Shown: positions 24,919-34,167, counted from the first letter of the stretch. The stretch is DNA of 64,000 bases from Geomicrobium sp. JCM 19038 (GCF_000698125.1 NZ_BAXA01000002.1:1-64000); one strand, 5' to 3'. Notes: generated from the letters alone by a model not told the origin. Numbers and translations: made by a program.

Positions 24919-25203
24919 CTAAGTGTTCGTTGAACCCTCACTTGGCTCATCGTCTTGTAAAGCTTCTAATTCTGTAAGGGAACGTCTCATCAGTGTCATG
25001 GAGGAGATCGGTGAATAATAGACTTTGTCATTCGTAACGACGATCGCTTTCGTTGCTTCGTCATTAATATGTGAGACGTACTCAGTAACAGCCTGAGCAA
25101 GAAACTCCTCGGTATATGTTGAAGATTCATTCCCGTCATAATTAAGAATTGCAATAACATCTTTGGAGCGTATGACGGTATCTCCGCCTAGATGAAGAAA
25201 CAA
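24919..25203 (-). CDS. remB: Extracellular matrix regulator RemB (DUF370)
   Basis: 94 residues starting MFLHLGGDTVIRSKDVIAILN, the hallmark start of the YaaB/RemB group. In B. subtilis it helps activate biofilm matrix genes together with RemA. The start is TTG 25203, seven bases after GGAGG, and is the only one that keeps the family N-terminus. It lies between recF and gyrB, as expected. The acidic C-terminal tail (QDDEPSEGSTNT) is probably disordered. Confidence 0.9.
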   Translation of the reverse strand: MFLHLGGDTVIRSKDVIAILNYDGNESSTYTEEFLAQAVTEYVSHINDEATKAIVVTNDKVYYSPISSMTLMRRSLTELEALQDDEPSEGSTNT

Positions 25204-25235
25204 ACAATCACCTCCATTAAGTTCGAAAACTACCG

Positions 25236-26351
25236 TTATGGTTCTGTTCGCACTTTTCCACTGTTTACGTAGAATCGTTTTGCCTGATTTAGCGTCTCGT
25301 GTTCAATTCCGGAAACGTTTGTTGTCGTAACAAAGGTCTGAACTTTACCTTGAATCGCGTTTAATAAATGCGATTGGCGAAAATCGTCCAACTCTGACAA
25401 TACATCATCAAGTAGTAAGATCGGTGGATCAGCCGTTGCCTCTGTAATTAAATCAATCTCTGCCAGTTTCAAAGATAAAGCAGCTGTTCGCTGCTGTCCT
25501 TGAGAACCATACACTTGAATTTCTCGTTCATTAACAAAAATAGCAAAGTCCTCACGATGGGGACCGACTAAACTAAGACCTCTGCGAATTTCTTGCTCTT
25601 CTTTTTTATGAAAAGCTTCTCTGTATCTTTCTTCTATTGTCGACAAATCTGAGGTTTGAGATACCTCAGCAGTAGAAACATAGTCGAGCCGTAGATCTTC
25701 AAGACCTCGACTAATCTGTTCATGTATAGGTGCTGCCCATGATTGTAGTTTATCTAAAAATACAAAACGTCTAGACACTACTTTTGCAGCTGCTGCAATC
25801 AATTGCTCTGTTAAAACTTCAAGCATTATTGGGTCTTTTTTTGACCAATAATCTTTCAGCAACTGATTTCGTTGTTTGAGTGTTTTATAGTATTGGGAAA
25901 GATCATGTAGGTAAACATTACTAATCTGCCCAATTTCCATGTCGATAAACCGTCTACGCTCTTTTGGACCGCCTTTTACGAGGTTTAAATCTTCTGGAGC
26001 AAATAAAACGACATTAAGAGCACCGATATATTGACTAATCCGTTCTTGCTCAAGGCCATTAAGCTTTGCTCGTTTACTGCCTTGCTTTGCAAATTGAACG
26101 TCTAACGTTAACGAACTTGTACGCTTTTCAATTTCTCCATGAATGCGTGCATGTTCTTCTCCCCATGCAATGAGTTCACGATCTTTGGATGTTCGATGAG
26201 ACTTAGCAAAACCGAGCATATACAGCGATTCGATCAAGTTCGTTTTCCCTTGAGCATTCTCGCCGAGAAAAAGTATGACGCTGTTATCAAAAGTGAGCGT
26301 TAACGGTTCAAGATTTCGATACCCATTCAAAGAGAGCTTTTGAACGTGCAA
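25236..26351 (-). CDS. recF: DNA replication and repair protein RecF
   Basis: 371 residues. Walker A GENAQGKTN (residue 30 on), the SMC-like signature GSQGQQRTAALSLKLAE, and Walker B ILLLDDVLSELDD. RecF binds gapped DNA and works with RecO and RecR. The start is TTG 26351 after AAAGGGG; the nearby ATG 26359 is out of frame. It follows yaaA by 15 bases in the dnaA-dnaN-yaaA-recF series. Confidence 0.96.
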   Translation of the reverse strand: MHVQKLSLNGYRNLEPLTLTFDNSVILFLGENAQGKTNLIESLYMLGFAKSHRTSKDRELIAWGEEHARIHGEIEKRTSSLTLDVQFAKQGSKRAKLNGLEQERISQYIGALNVVLFAPEDLNLVKGGPKERRRFIDMEIGQISNVYLHDLSQYYKTLKQRNQLLKDYWSKKDPIMLEVLTEQLIAAAAKVVSRRFVFLDKLQSWAAPIHEQISRGLEDLRLDYVSTAEVSQTSDLSTIEERYREAFHKKEEQEIRRGLSLVGPHREDFAIFVNEREIQVYGSQGQQRTAALSLKLAEIDLITEATADPPILLLDDVLSELDDFRQSHLLNAIQGKVQTFVTTTNVSGIEHETLNQAKRFYVNSGKVRTEP

Positions 26352-26366
26352 TCTTCATCGCCCCTT

Positions 26367-26597
26367 TTACTCGGTGTTATGGTCGTGTTCAATTTGAAAC
26401 TGGCCAACTTCCTCTACTTCGATCACGTCGCCATCATAAAGCTTCTTTCCTCTTCGAGATTCCAGTTCTCCATTAACAAACACGTCGTATTCAGCTAGGA
26501 TCATTTTCACCATGCCGCCCGTACTTGCAATAGTAGTCACCTTTAGCAATTGGCCCAATGTGATAAATTCTGTCGATATCTTCACGATTTCTTTCAT
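26367..26597 (-). CDS. yaaA: S4-domain protein YaaA
   Basis: About 76 residues. The S4 RNA-binding fold is seen in ITLGQLLKVTTIASTGG and VFVNGELESRRGKKLYDGDVIEV. In B. subtilis YaaA (RlbA) has been linked to 50S ribosome assembly. ATG 26597 is chosen because the protein then begins at the family N-terminus (MKEIVKISTEFITLG); a GGGAG lies about 12 bases upstream. The longer reading from 26636 is unsupported. Confidence 0.9.
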   Translation of the reverse strand: MKEIVKISTEFITLGQLLKVTTIASTGGMVKMILAEYDVFVNGELESRRGKKLYDGDVIEVEEVGQFQIEHDHNTE

Positions 26598-26710
26598 AAT
26601 ATGAACACTCCCACATAACTTCCTCTCTACGAACATTTCATTCCTCTCTTTATTTTACTAGAAAAAAACGTCTAGCGCCAATCCGTTCAAGTACAACGAA
26701 TAGTCTTATT

Positions 26711-26755
26711 AAAAAAAGAGAAGCTCTCAAGAACAAAATGTCCTTGTAGAGCTTT
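26711..26755 (-). terminator. Terminator after dnaN
   Basis: AAGCTCT pairs with AGAGCTT with an inner CAAG/CTTG helix, then CTC and seven T on the minus strand. It sits one base past the dnaN stop, so yaaA-recF probably need read-through or their own promoter. Confidence 0.75.
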
Positions 26756-26757
26756 TC

Positions 26758-27897
26758 CTAGTTTGTTCGTACAGGAGAAAACAAGTGCGTCATTTGATCA
26801 TGATCGGTTGGTCTGACAACAAATGGACTCATTGAACCTGTGAACATAATCGAGATTGTTTCGCTGTCGATGACTTTTAACGCATCGGAGATATTTTTTC
26901 CGTTAAAGGCAATTCGTAGTTCTTCGCCTTCAAAATGATTCGCATGTAATTGCTCTTGTACTTTTCCAGCCTCAGCGGACACGGACGTAATTTCAACTTG
27001 TCCACCTGTGGATGCTTTCATGTGAATGACGTTGTTTTTTGCTTCTCGTGACAGCAACATTGCACGATCGAGCGCTTGATTTAATTTTTTTGTGGATAAC
27101 TCCATCGTTGTTTTACCATTCGTAGGAATCATGTTGTTTGTTAACGGGAACTTCCCATCAAGTAGTCTAGAGAAGAACAAAAGGTTTTCCATCTTAAATA
27201 AAACTTGAGTACTCGTTATGACGATTGTTACCGGTGTCTCGTCATCTTTAAGAATTCGACTTAGTTCTACAAGACTCTTACCTGGAATAATAATATTCGT
27301 AAATGAAAGTTCTTCATCCCCATCAAAGGTTGCACTTCTAAGCGCCAAACGATGACTGTCTGTTGCTGTTGCTGTTAGTTTTAAGTGCTCAACATCAAAG
27401 TTTACTCCTGTTAAAACAGGTCTCGTTTCTTGGTTTGATACAGCAAAAACCGTTTGACGGATCATATCTTTAAGTAAATGTTGTGGAAGAATTAACTGAT
27501 CCTCTTCAGGAAGTTCAGGGAGCTTTGGATAATCATCTGGATCGTACCCATTTAAATTAAAAACGACTGTATCAGACTCAATTGTAGCTGCCATCTGTCC
27601 GTCACGTTGAATTGTTAAGGTTTCACCAGGCATTTTTTTGACGATATCTGTAAAATATCGTTCTTGAAGTACGAGTTGTCCTTCTTCGAAAACTGTCATA
27701 AATTCACGTTCTTCATTCCCAAGTGGAATAAACGTTTCAATCGAGATATCAGAATCACTACCTGTTAATGTAACGCCCTCTTGAGTAGCAACGATTTTAA
27801 TCCCTGTCAAAATTGGAATTGTGGTCCTCGAAGAGACGGCTTTACTTACATATTGAACCGCAGTTACAAATTTATCTGTTTCAATTGAGATATGCAT
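26758..27897 (-). CDS. dnaN: DNA polymerase III beta clamp
   Basis: 379 residues from ATG 27897, which follows AGGAGG. The three clamp domains are recognisable: domain 1 (MHISIETDKFVTAVQYVSKA), domain 2 (LLKDMIRQTVFAVSNQETRP, SHRLALR), and domain 3 (the C-terminal MTHLFSPVRTN, variant of the usual PMR ending). It forms the sliding ring that holds polymerase, MutS and ligase. A terminator-like hairpin lies in its leader. Confidence 0.97.
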   Translation of the reverse strand: MHISIETDKFVTAVQYVSKAVSSRTTIPILTGIKIVATQEGVTLTGSDSDISIETFIPLGNEEREFMTVFEEGQLVLQERYFTDIVKKMPGETLTIQRDGQMAATIESDTVVFNLNGYDPDDYPKLPELPEEDQLILPQHLLKDMIRQTVFAVSNQETRPVLTGVNFDVEHLKLTATATDSHRLALRSATFDGDEELSFTNIIIPGKSLVELSRILKDDETPVTIVITSTQVLFKMENLLFFSRLLDGKFPLTNNMIPTNGKTTMELSTKKLNQALDRAMLLSREAKNNVIHMKASTGGQVEITSVSAEAGKVQEQLHANHFEGEELRIAFNGKNISDALKVIDSETISIMFTGSMSPFVVRPTDHDQMTHLFSPVRTN

Positions 27898-27921
27898 GAA
27901 GGGGTTCCTCCTGTGTAGAAG

Positions 27922-27947
27922 AAAAAAGCAGCATCGCTTACGCTGCT
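27922..27947 (-). terminator. Terminator-like hairpin in the dnaN leader
   Basis: AGCAGC (27942-27947, minus strand) pairs with GCTGCT (27927-27932) and six T follow, 10-15 bases before the dnaN ribosome site. It could limit read-through from dnaA or act as an attenuator. Confidence 0.6.
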
Positions 27948-27964
27948 CCTTCCTTTTTATCATG

Positions 27965-28022
27965 AATTCTAATTTAGTAATTATAAATAAAAGTTCGTAG
28001 TAGTAGTATAGGGTGTGTATAA
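27965..28022. other. Putative DnaA-trio and DNA unwinding element of oriC
   Basis: On the plus strand an A/T-rich stretch (about 27969-27993) is followed by TAGTAGTAGTATAG (27998-28011) and a short G-rich GGGTGTG, then the DnaA box at 28023. The order DnaA boxes, GC-rich spacer, repeated 3'-GAT-5' trinucleotides, AT-rich DNA, dnaN is that of the B. subtilis basal unwinding site. The orientation of the TAG repeats relative to the box fits. Function is inferred from this match. Confidence 0.75.
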
Positions 28023-28117
28023 TGTGGATAAATCAATAAAGCCTTTGGAGTTACTAGGTTTTGCACATGTGGATAAGCATGTGAATAAATGGGATGTTAA
28101 ACACGCAGTTATACACA
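28023..28117. other. oriC DnaA-box cluster between dnaA and dnaN
   Basis: TGTGGATAA at 28023-28031 and 28068-28076 (perfect), TGTGAATAA at 28080-28088 (one mismatch), and TTATACACA at 28109-28117 in the other direction. This is the downstream half of a bipartite Bacillus origin, adjacent to the unwinding element. Confidence 0.88.
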
Positions 28118-28118
28118 G

Positions 28119-29486
28119 CTATTGTTTTAATTTGTCGGTCAGTTCATTAATCTGAGCTTGTACTTGCGTATCATTCGCGAAGAGTTTTGATATTTTTTCA
28201 TGAGCATGAATGACTGTTGTATGATCACGGCCCCCAAATTTCTCACCGATTTTAGGTAAAGATGAGTCGGTCATTTCTCGAGACAAATACATCGCGATTT
28301 GTCTAGCATGAGCAATCGATTTGGTTCGTTTCTTCGCTTTAAGCTCTTCAACTTTAAGTTGAAAATAAGCTGCGACATGAGATTGGATATCTTCAATGCC
28401 GATCATTCGAGGTTTTGCGCTTGGGATGATGTCTTTTAAAGCTTCCGCTGCTAAGTCTGCATTCATATCTTCATTAATGAGCGATGAATACGCGACTACC
28501 CGTATGAGGGCCCCTTCTAATTCCCGGATGTTCGTATCAATTTGATTCGCAATGTAAAGCATAACTTCATTAGGAATATCTAACATATCTGCTTTTGCTT
28601 TTTTACGAAGAATTGCGATTCGAGTTTCTAAATCTGGTGGAGTAATGTCCGTAATTAATCCCCATTCAAATCGTGATCGCAGACGGTCTTCAAGTGTTGG
28701 AATTTCTTTTGGAGGTCGATCACTTGAGATAACAATTTGCTTAGAATCCTCATGCAAAGCATTGAACGTATGGAAAAATTCTTCTTGAGTCTGTTCTTTT
28801 CCAGCTAAAAATTGAATATCATCGATCAGTAAGACATCGACATTTCGATATTTATTTCGAAAGTTGTCACCGCGATTGTCACGAATGGCATTAATGAACT
28901 CATTCGTAAATTTTTCAGATGACAAATAAACGACTCGTGCGCCTGGGTTGTGCTCAATAACGTAATGACCAATTGCATGCATTAAGTGGGTCTTTCCAAG
29001 ACCTACTCCCCCGTAAATAAACAGAGGGTTATAAGCTTTTGCAGGTGCTTCTGCAACAGCTAACGATGCTGCATGAGCAAAACGGTTCCCTGAACCGATA
29101 ACAAACGTATTAAATGTATATTTCTCATTTAAAGGCGCATCTTCTCGAACCATTTGTTTAGAATCATTTTGTTCAGTTTGTTTCACAGATGGTTGCTTTG
29201 TTTCTTGCTCTTTAGGTGTCGAATCTTCATAAACTTGTTCACTTGGAATCACAAATTTAACACTATACGAAGTCCCCGTAATTTCTTCAACCGTATTGGC
29301 AATAATGTCGGAATACCGATCTTCCAACCAATCTTTTGCAAACTCATTTGGAGCTGCAATTAAGAGTGTATCGTTTTCTAAACGCATTGGCTCTGTGGCT
29401 TTTAACCACGTCTCATAGCTTGGTTTACTTACACGTTCTTTAACCGTTTGTAACGTTTTTTCCCATAGGTCTGCCAGTTGCTCCAA
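28119..29486 (-). CDS. dnaA: Chromosomal replication initiator DnaA
   Basis: 455 residues. Domain I ([21 protein letters not shown]), a variable linker (about residues 85-120), AAA+ domain III with Walker [11 protein letters not shown] and Walker [13 protein letters not shown], the initiator motif region, and domain IV with DNA-contact helix [15 protein letters not shown]. The start is TTG 29486, preceded by AGGGAGGGG. It opens the origin using the flanking box clusters, and boxes near its promoter suggest self-control. Confidence 0.98.
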   Translation of the reverse strand: MEQLADLWEKTLQTVKERVSKPSYETWLKATEPMRLENDTLLIAAPNEFAKDWLEDRYSDIIANTVEEITGTSYSVKFVIPSEQVYEDSTPKEQETKQPSVKQTEQNDSKQMVREDAPLNEKYTFNTFVIGSGNRFAHAASLAVAEAPAKAYNPLFIYGGVGLGKTHLMHAIGHYVIEHNPGARVVYLSSEKFTNEFINAIRDNRGDNFRNKYRNVDVLLIDDIQFLAGKEQTQEEFFHTFNALHEDSKQIVISSDRPPKEIPTLEDRLRSRFEWGLITDITPPDLETRIAILRKKAKADMLDIPNEVMLYIANQIDTNIRELEGALIRVVAYSSLINEDMNADLAAEALKDIIPSAKPRMIGIEDIQSHVAAYFQLKVEELKAKKRTKSIAHARQIAMYLSREMTDSSLPKIGEKFGGRDHTTVIHAHEKISKLFANDTQVQAQINELTDKLKQ

Positions 29487-29536
29487 TGTTAACCGTCCCC
29501 TCCCTTACGTACGTTCACTGCGAACCCCACTATAAT

Positions 29537-29581
29537 AAAAAAGCTTCCCACGACAAACAAAGTAGATGAGGCGAAGGAAGC
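29537..29581 (-). terminator. Terminator-like hairpin in the dnaA leader
   Basis: GCTTCC (29576-29581 on the minus strand) and GGAAGC (29543-29548) can pair across a 27-base loop and are followed by TTTTTT. It lies between the predicted dnaA promoter and the ribosome site. The stem is short, so attenuation is only a suggestion. Confidence 0.45.
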
Positions 29582-29631
29582 ATAAAAATAACGTCAATCA
29601 TGTATCATTCATCCACAGGTCTAGATGAATG

Positions 29632-29660
29632 AAGATAACAGCTTTTACAACAATTATCAA
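29632..29660 (-). promoter_or_regulatory. Predicted dnaA promoter
   Basis: TTGATA (29655-29660), 17 bases, TATCTT (29632-29637) on the minus strand. A near-match DnaA box TCATCCACA lies at 29609-29617, just downstream, which would permit autoregulation. Confidence 0.55.
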
Positions 29661-29706
29661 CACCCTTCACAAAGATGTGCATAAAGTTGTTCAAGGCTGT
29701 GGAATG

Positions 29707-29950
29707 TTATCCACACAGTTATACACAGGCTGTGGATGGAGCATATTTCGTTTCCGGACTTTTCAAGAAAACATGTTAATCATATCAAAAAAAAACAAGC
29801 GTAGCAACGGTGAGTAGAAAGGTTATCCACAAAAATAGAAATGAAGTGCACAAGCTGTTGTCCACAGAGTGGTATATGTGGAAAAGCTGTCAGTAACATT
29901 GTCGAAAAAACCAACGTGTTGTCGAAGTTATTTTTTAGGGCTGTGGATAA
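29707..29950. other. oriC DnaA-box cluster upstream of dnaA
   Basis: TTATCCACA at 29707-29715 and 29823-29831, TTATACACA at 29719-29727, TTGTCCACA at 29858-29866, and TGTGGATAA at 29942-29950. Weaker versions lie at 29731 and 29877. The rest of the 29.66-30.0 kb gap has no gene. This is the upstream half of the origin, between dnaA and rpmH. Confidence 0.9.
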
Positions 29951-30016
29951 CAGAAATCTGCAAACGAGCACAAAACGAATGCTTCGAGAATAAAAAAAGA
30001 AGGATTTTTGCGGAGC

Positions 30017-30046
30017 TTGACATATTCGTCTGTATGTCTGTATACT
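30017..30046 (+). promoter_or_regulatory. Promoter of rpmH-rnpA
   Basis: TTGACA (30017-30022), 18 bases, TATACT (30041-30046): a strong sigma-A promoter 49 bases before rpmH. Confidence 0.8.
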
Positions 30047-30094
30047 TTTTTAGAATGCCTGAATAAGGATTTGATTTTGAGGAGGTGGCTTACG

Positions 30095-30232
30095 ATGTCA
30101 AAGAAAACATTTCAACCGAATAATCGTAAGCGGAAGAAAGTTCACGGTTTTCGTTCTCGCATGAGCACGAAAAACGGTCGTCTCGTTCTTAAGCGTAGAC
30201 GTCAAAAGGGACGCAAAGTTCTTTCCGCATAA
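30095..30232 (+). CDS. rpmH: Ribosomal protein L34 (bL34)
   Basis: 45 residues, very basic, with the L34 pattern [18 protein letters not shown] and [15 protein letters not shown]. Its N-terminus [15 protein letters not shown] is usual for bacilli. The ATG at 30095 follows GGAGGTG. First gene on the right side of oriC. Confidence 0.97.
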   Translation: MSKKTFQPNNRKRKKVHGFRSRMSTKNGRLVLKRRRQKGRKVLSA

Positions 30233-30259
30233 GGCCACTGGATTTCAGTGGTCTTTTTT
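30233..30259 (+). terminator. Terminator of rpmH
   Basis: GGCCACTG pairs with CAGTGGTC and six T follow, right after the rpmH stop. rnpA is probably reached by partial read-through. Confidence 0.8.
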
Positions 30260-30321
30260 CTCATTTGAAGAAAGGGCTTCTCAAATTACATAGATTAGGA
30301 TCAAACTGATAAAGAGGTTTT

Positions 30322-30675
30322 GTGATCGTTATGAAAAAAGCTTATCGAATCAAAGACCGCGACGAGTTCGCGATGATCTTTAAACAAGGGAAAACATCAG
30401 CAAACCGTCAATTTGTCGTTTACGTATTAGACAAGCCAGAACAGGAACATTTCCGAGTTGGATTTACGGTTGGAAAAAAAGTAGGCAATGCGGTAACGAG
30501 GAATCGTCTAAAAAGACAGATGCGAGAACTGATCCGCTTGAATACAACAAAGATTTCCCAAGATAAAGATTATGTCATTATTGCTCGAAAAGCTTTGCTT
30601 GATTCAGACTTTATCAGCGCAGAAAAAAGTTTAATCCACGTGCTAAAAAGAGCAAATGTGTGGAGAAACAGTTAA
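30322..30675 (+). CDS. rnpA: Ribonuclease P protein component
   Basis: 117 residues. The RNR motif is NAVTRNRLKRQMRELIR, preceded by FTVGKKVGNA and followed by the YVIIARKA strand. With the RNase P RNA it trims tRNA 5' ends. GTG 30322 lies five bases after AGAGG; ATG 30331 is the alternative start and would remove three residues. Confidence 0.95.
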   Translation: MIVMKKAYRIKDRDEFAMIFKQGKTSANRQFVVYVLDKPEQEHFRVGFTVGKKVGNAVTRNRLKRQMRELIRLNTTKISQDKDYVIIARKALLDSDFISAEKSLIHVLKRANVWRNS

Positions 30676-30744
30676 CACCATTGCAAGTACGAAGATTTAT
30701 TTATATCTTAAGAGATAGAGTATTTAGCAAGGAGGATGTGCACG

Positions 30745-31515
30745 GTGCGAAAGAAATTGACGCTGGCAGCAATGTTGATTGCGGTTACAGCTCTAATGAC
30801 GGGTTGTTTTAGCCTTGACCAGCCGATGGACGGAAATCCAGATGGAATTTGGGACACATTTTTCGTATTTCCCCTCTATTGGCTCATCATAAACATTGCA
30901 GGGGCGACTGGTGAGAATTACGGTTTAGCGATTATCGTCGTTACATTAATTTTACGCTTGTTAATCTTGCCACTCATGATTAAACAAACAAAAAGTACGA
31001 AGGCAATGCAGGAAATTCAACCTGAATTGCTGAAGCTAAGAGAGAAATACAGTGCGAAAGACCAAAAGACCCAACAAAAACTGCAACAAGAAACGATGAA
31101 TTTGTTTACAGAGAACAGCATCAACCCGTTAGCAGGTTGTTTGCCTCTATTTATACAAATGCCGATTCTGATTGCTTTTTATCACGCGATCATGCGTACA
31201 CATGAAATTCGTTTGCACGATTTTCTTTGGTTCCAACTCGGTGAGCCAGACTTTATTCTACCGATTATCGCTGCAATTACGACATTCTTACAACAGAAGA
31301 TGATGATGGTTAATAACATGAACCCGCAAATGCAAATTTTGCTGTACATGATGCCAATCATGATCGGGGTCTTTGCCTTCTTCTTCCCGTCAGCTCTTGC
31401 ATTGTACTGGGTAGTCGGTAACATCTTTATGATCGTTCAGACGTATTTCATTACAGGACCTTCAGCGCAAAGGAAAAAAGAAGAAAAGAAAGCGGGAGGA
31501 GCTAAAAAATCGTGA
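30745..31515 (+). CDS. spoIIIJ: Membrane protein insertase YidC1 / SpoIIIJ
   Basis: About 256 residues. A lipoprotein signal with LMTGC (Cys21) is followed by five membrane segments of the YidC/Oxa1 core, including the hydrophilic-groove arginine in [14 protein letters not shown] and the [14 protein letters not shown] segment. The basic tail ([13 protein letters not shown]) can meet ribosomes. GTG 30745 has AAGGAGG nine bases upstream; the ATG at 30736 overlaps that site. Cotranscribed with khpB, with which it overlaps by four bases. Confidence 0.95.
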   Translation: MRKKLTLAAMLIAVTALMTGCFSLDQPMDGNPDGIWDTFFVFPLYWLIINIAGATGENYGLAIIVVTLILRLLILPLMIKQTKSTKAMQEIQPELLKLREKYSAKDQKTQQKLQQETMNLFTENSINPLAGCLPLFIQMPILIAFYHAIMRTHEIRLHDFLWFQLGEPDFILPIIAAITTFLQQKMMMVNNMNPQMQILLYMMPIMIGVFAFFFPSALALYWVVGNIFMIVQTYFITGPSAQRKKEEKKAGGAKKS

Positions 31516-32135
31516 AAACCATTTCGGTGTCAGGGAAAACGATTGAAGAAGCGTTAGAAAATGGGCTTACACAATTAGACGTTAATCGTGAGCAAGTTAA
31601 TTACGTGGAGATCCAGTCACCGACGAAAGGTTTTTTAGGTCTTTTTAGTAAGCCGGCAATACTAGAAATTACTGTAAAGCCGGATCCGTTTAAAGAAGCC
31701 AAAACGTTTTTAGAAGACGTTCTTAAATCGATGAATGTGACATTGACGGTAACTGTCGAGAAACACAAAAGCCAAGAAGCGACCTTTGACATTCAAGGAA
31801 AAGATGTTGGAGTTATTATTGGAAAACGTGGCCAAACACTGGAATCATTACAGTATTTGACGAACTTAGCGGCAAATCGACATTCATCGAAATACGTCAG
31901 AATAACACTTGATGCAGAGAACTATCGTGAACGTAGACAACAAACGTTAGAGAACTTAGCATTACGACTTGCCCACAAAGCGAAGAAAACAAAACGAAAA
32001 GTTGTTCTTGAGCCGATGCAAGCGAAAGAGCGTAAGCTTATTCACCAAACGCTCCAAAAAGACAGAGCGATTGAGACCACTTCAGACGGTAAAGAGCCTC
32101 ATCGCCATGTTATTATTGCGCCTAAAGTTCGCTAG
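31512..32135 (+). CDS. khpB: RNA-binding protein KhpB (Jag/EloR)
   Basis: 207 residues. An N-terminal Jag domain (residues 1-50, with PTKGFLGLF), a KH domain with [15 protein letters not shown], and a C-terminal R3H domain ([16 protein letters not shown]). With KhpA it binds RNA and affects cell elongation in other Firmicutes. The GTG start overlaps the spoIIIJ stop (GTGA), after GGGAGGAG, so the pair is translationally coupled. Confidence 0.93.
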   Translation: MKTISVSGKTIEEALENGLTQLDVNREQVNYVEIQSPTKGFLGLFSKPAILEITVKPDPFKEAKTFLEDVLKSMNVTLTVTVEKHKSQEATFDIQGKDVGVIIGKRGQTLESLQYLTNLAANRHSSKYVRITLDAENYRERRQQTLENLALRLAHKAKKTKRKVVLEPMQAKERKLIHQTLQKDRAIETTSDGKEPHRHVIIAPKVR

Positions 32136-32139
32136 TTTA

Positions 32140-32171
32140 AAAGACCATACCAAACGGTGTGGTCTTTTTTT
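32140..32171 (+). terminator. Terminator of the rpmH-khpB group
   Basis: AAAGACCATACC pairs with GGTGTGGTCTTT and ends in a seven-T run. Confidence 0.88.
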
Positions 32172-32172
32172 A

Positions 32173-32627
32173 TGGTTATACAACGGACATGGATCGGTTT
32201 CGCCTTAGAATCTGGAATTGAGTAATCAAAACAGCAAATCAATGAATCATTTTAAACTTAACGATAAAAAGCTGCATTTTCCACGATTATTGGGCTTTAT
32301 AGTGAATTTATAGCGTCTAAAGCTTCTGACATTTCGTCAATACTAAAGAAATCGGCAAACAATAATCAGCCTTTAGGAAAACGTTCATGAGGGCATAATC
32401 TATGGCAGTGAAACGAAGCGCAATAGCTGCTAGTAGACTACATTGCGACTGAGCATTAGAATTTGCTCACCAGTACACCACATATCGGGGTACTCTTTGA
32501 CATGACTTGTACTTGAAAGTGGTGCAGTGACGGATCAAATCATACTGCCCTTCCAAATCCTTTGTTGACTGAGACATTTTGTGACATTCCTAAAGAAAGT
32601 CGTTGGTCTATTTCGACAAGAACCTTT
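32173..32627. other. Gene-free stretch between khpB and mnmE
   Basis: About 455 bases with no credible reading frame, no RNA gene that I recognise, and no complete mobile element. Two segments near 32327 and 32573 share a loose GACATTT...CTAAAGAAA pattern, too diverged to call a repeat. It leads into a DnaA-box cluster. Confidence 0.5.
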
Positions 32628-32630
32628 ATT

Positions 32631-32751
32631 TGGGGATAACTGTAACAAGCAGGAGGGATTCCCCACATGTGGATAACTCCGTATCGGAAAGTTGTCCACA
32701 CAAGGATAGAGATTTACGCGCTCCTATGGTATCCTTAGGAGATGTGAATAA
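32631..32751. other. DnaA-box cluster upstream of mnmE
   Basis: TGTGGATAA (32668-32676, perfect) is surrounded by TGGGGATAA (32631-32639), TTGTCCACA (32692-32700) and TGTGAATAA (32743-32751), each with one mismatch. Four such sites in 120 bases is well above chance. The last one lies only 25 bases before mnmE. It may titrate DnaA or regulate mnmE. Confidence 0.65.
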
Positions 32752-32776
32752 CTATTTTTTCACGGAGGTGGAATGG

Positions 32777-34153
32777 ATGGAATTTGATACAATTGCAGCA
32801 ATATCAACGCCTCCTGGTGAAGGTGCAATTGCAATTATTCGAGTTAGTGGTGATCAAGCAGTAGAGATTGGCGATCGTTTGTATCGTGGGAAAAACAAGT
32901 TACAAGCAGTTGAATCTCATACAATTCATTATGGTCACCTTTACCAACCAGAACAAGACGTAAAAATCGAGGAAGTAATGGTGAGCGTTCTTCGTGCACC
33001 GCGAACTTTTACTCGTGAAGATATGATTGAAATTAACGTACACGGCGGAGTCGTATCCGCAGATCGTATATTACAGCTCGTTTTAAGCCAAGGAGCGAGA
33101 TTAGCTGAGCCTGGTGAATTTACGAAGCGAGCGTTTTTAAATGGGCGCATCGATTTGTCACAAGCAGAAGGCGTTATGGACATGATTCGTGCTAAAACAG
33201 ACCGAGCGATGAATGTCGCGATGAAACAAGTCGAAGGACGTTTAGCCGGTCAGATTAAACGCCTACGACAACAACTGTTAGAAGGAATTGCAAGTGTTGA
33301 AGTGAACATCGACTATCCAGAATATGACGCGGATGCAGTGACATTACAACATTTGCTTGAACAAATTCATGCTGTTGATCGTGAGATTGATGAGCTGTTG
33401 CAAACCGCAAAACAAGGGAGAATACTACGTGAAGGTCTCGCAACGGCAATTATTGGCCGTCCAAATGTCGGGAAGTCCTCCCTTTTAAATACTCTCGTCC
33501 AAGATGCAAGGGCAATTGTAACAGATATTCCAGGAACGACTCGGGATGTGCTTGAAGAGTATGTCAACGTAAACGGTGTGCCGTTACGTTTAATCGATAC
33601 AGCAGGAATTAGAGAGACAGAAGATGTTGTTGAACGTATTGGTGTGGAACGTTCACGTCAGGCGTTGCAAGATGCAGAGTTAATTTTACTTGTGTTTAAT
33701 GCAAATGAACCGCTAACGAAAGAAGATCAAGCATTAATTGAAGCGAGTCGTGGATTTGAGACGATTGTCGTTCTTAATAAAATGGATTTGGAACGCCGTC
33801 TTGACCGAGAGCAACTGACAGAATGGATTGGTGACGTACCCGTTATTACGACATCATTTCTTCAAGAAGAAGGAATTAATGAGCTAGAACAAGCGATCAG
33901 TCAACGCTTTTTCCATGAAGGTGTCGAGGCCGTTGAGATGAATTATGTTTCAAATACACGGCACATTGCTTTGTTAAATCAAGCAAAAGCATCCATTGCA
34001 GAAGCCAAATCAGCAGCTGAAGCAATGATGCCTGTAGACATGGTACAAATTGACGTAACAAGGGCTTGGGAACAGCTCGGTGAAATCGTAGGTGAGACAG
34101 CGCCAGATCAATTAATTGATCAGTTGTTTTCACAATTTTGTTTGGGGAAATAA
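32777..34153 (+). CDS. mnmE: tRNA modification GTPase MnmE
   Basis: 458 residues. The N-terminal folate-binding domain ([20 protein letters not shown]) is followed by helices and an inserted G domain: G1 [10 protein letters not shown]3 [11 protein letters not shown]4 NKMD. The C-terminal CLGK carries the conserved cysteine. With MnmG it makes cmnm5U34 in tRNAs. ATG 32777 follows GGAGGTG; upstream in-frame codons run into the DnaA-box region and are unlikely. Confidence 0.97.
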   Translation: MEFDTIAAISTPPGEGAIAIIRVSGDQAVEIGDRLYRGKNKLQAVESHTIHYGHLYQPEQDVKIEEVMVSVLRAPRTFTREDMIEINVHGGVVSADRILQLVLSQGARLAEPGEFTKRAFLNGRIDLSQAEGVMDMIRAKTDRAMNVAMKQVEGRLAGQIKRLRQQLLEGIASVEVNIDYPEYDADAVTLQHLLEQIHAVDREIDELLQTAKQGRILREGLATAIIGRPNVGKSSLLNTLVQDARAIVTDIPGTTRDVLEEYVNVNGVPLRLIDTAGIRETEDVVERIGVERSRQALQDAELILLVFNANEPLTKEDQALIEASRGFETIVVLNKMDLERRLDREQLTEWIGDVPVITTSFLQEEGINELEQAISQRFFHEGVEAVEMNYVSNTRHIALLNQAKASIAEAKSAAEAMMPVDMVQIDVTRAWEQLGEIVGETAPDQLIDQLFSQFCLGK

Positions 34154-34167
34154 GGAGGTAGAAATCA

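Noticed and set aside
32327-32600. Possible direct repeat around GACATTT...CTAAAGAAA
   Set aside because: Only about three quarters of 28 bases agree and no element boundaries are visible.
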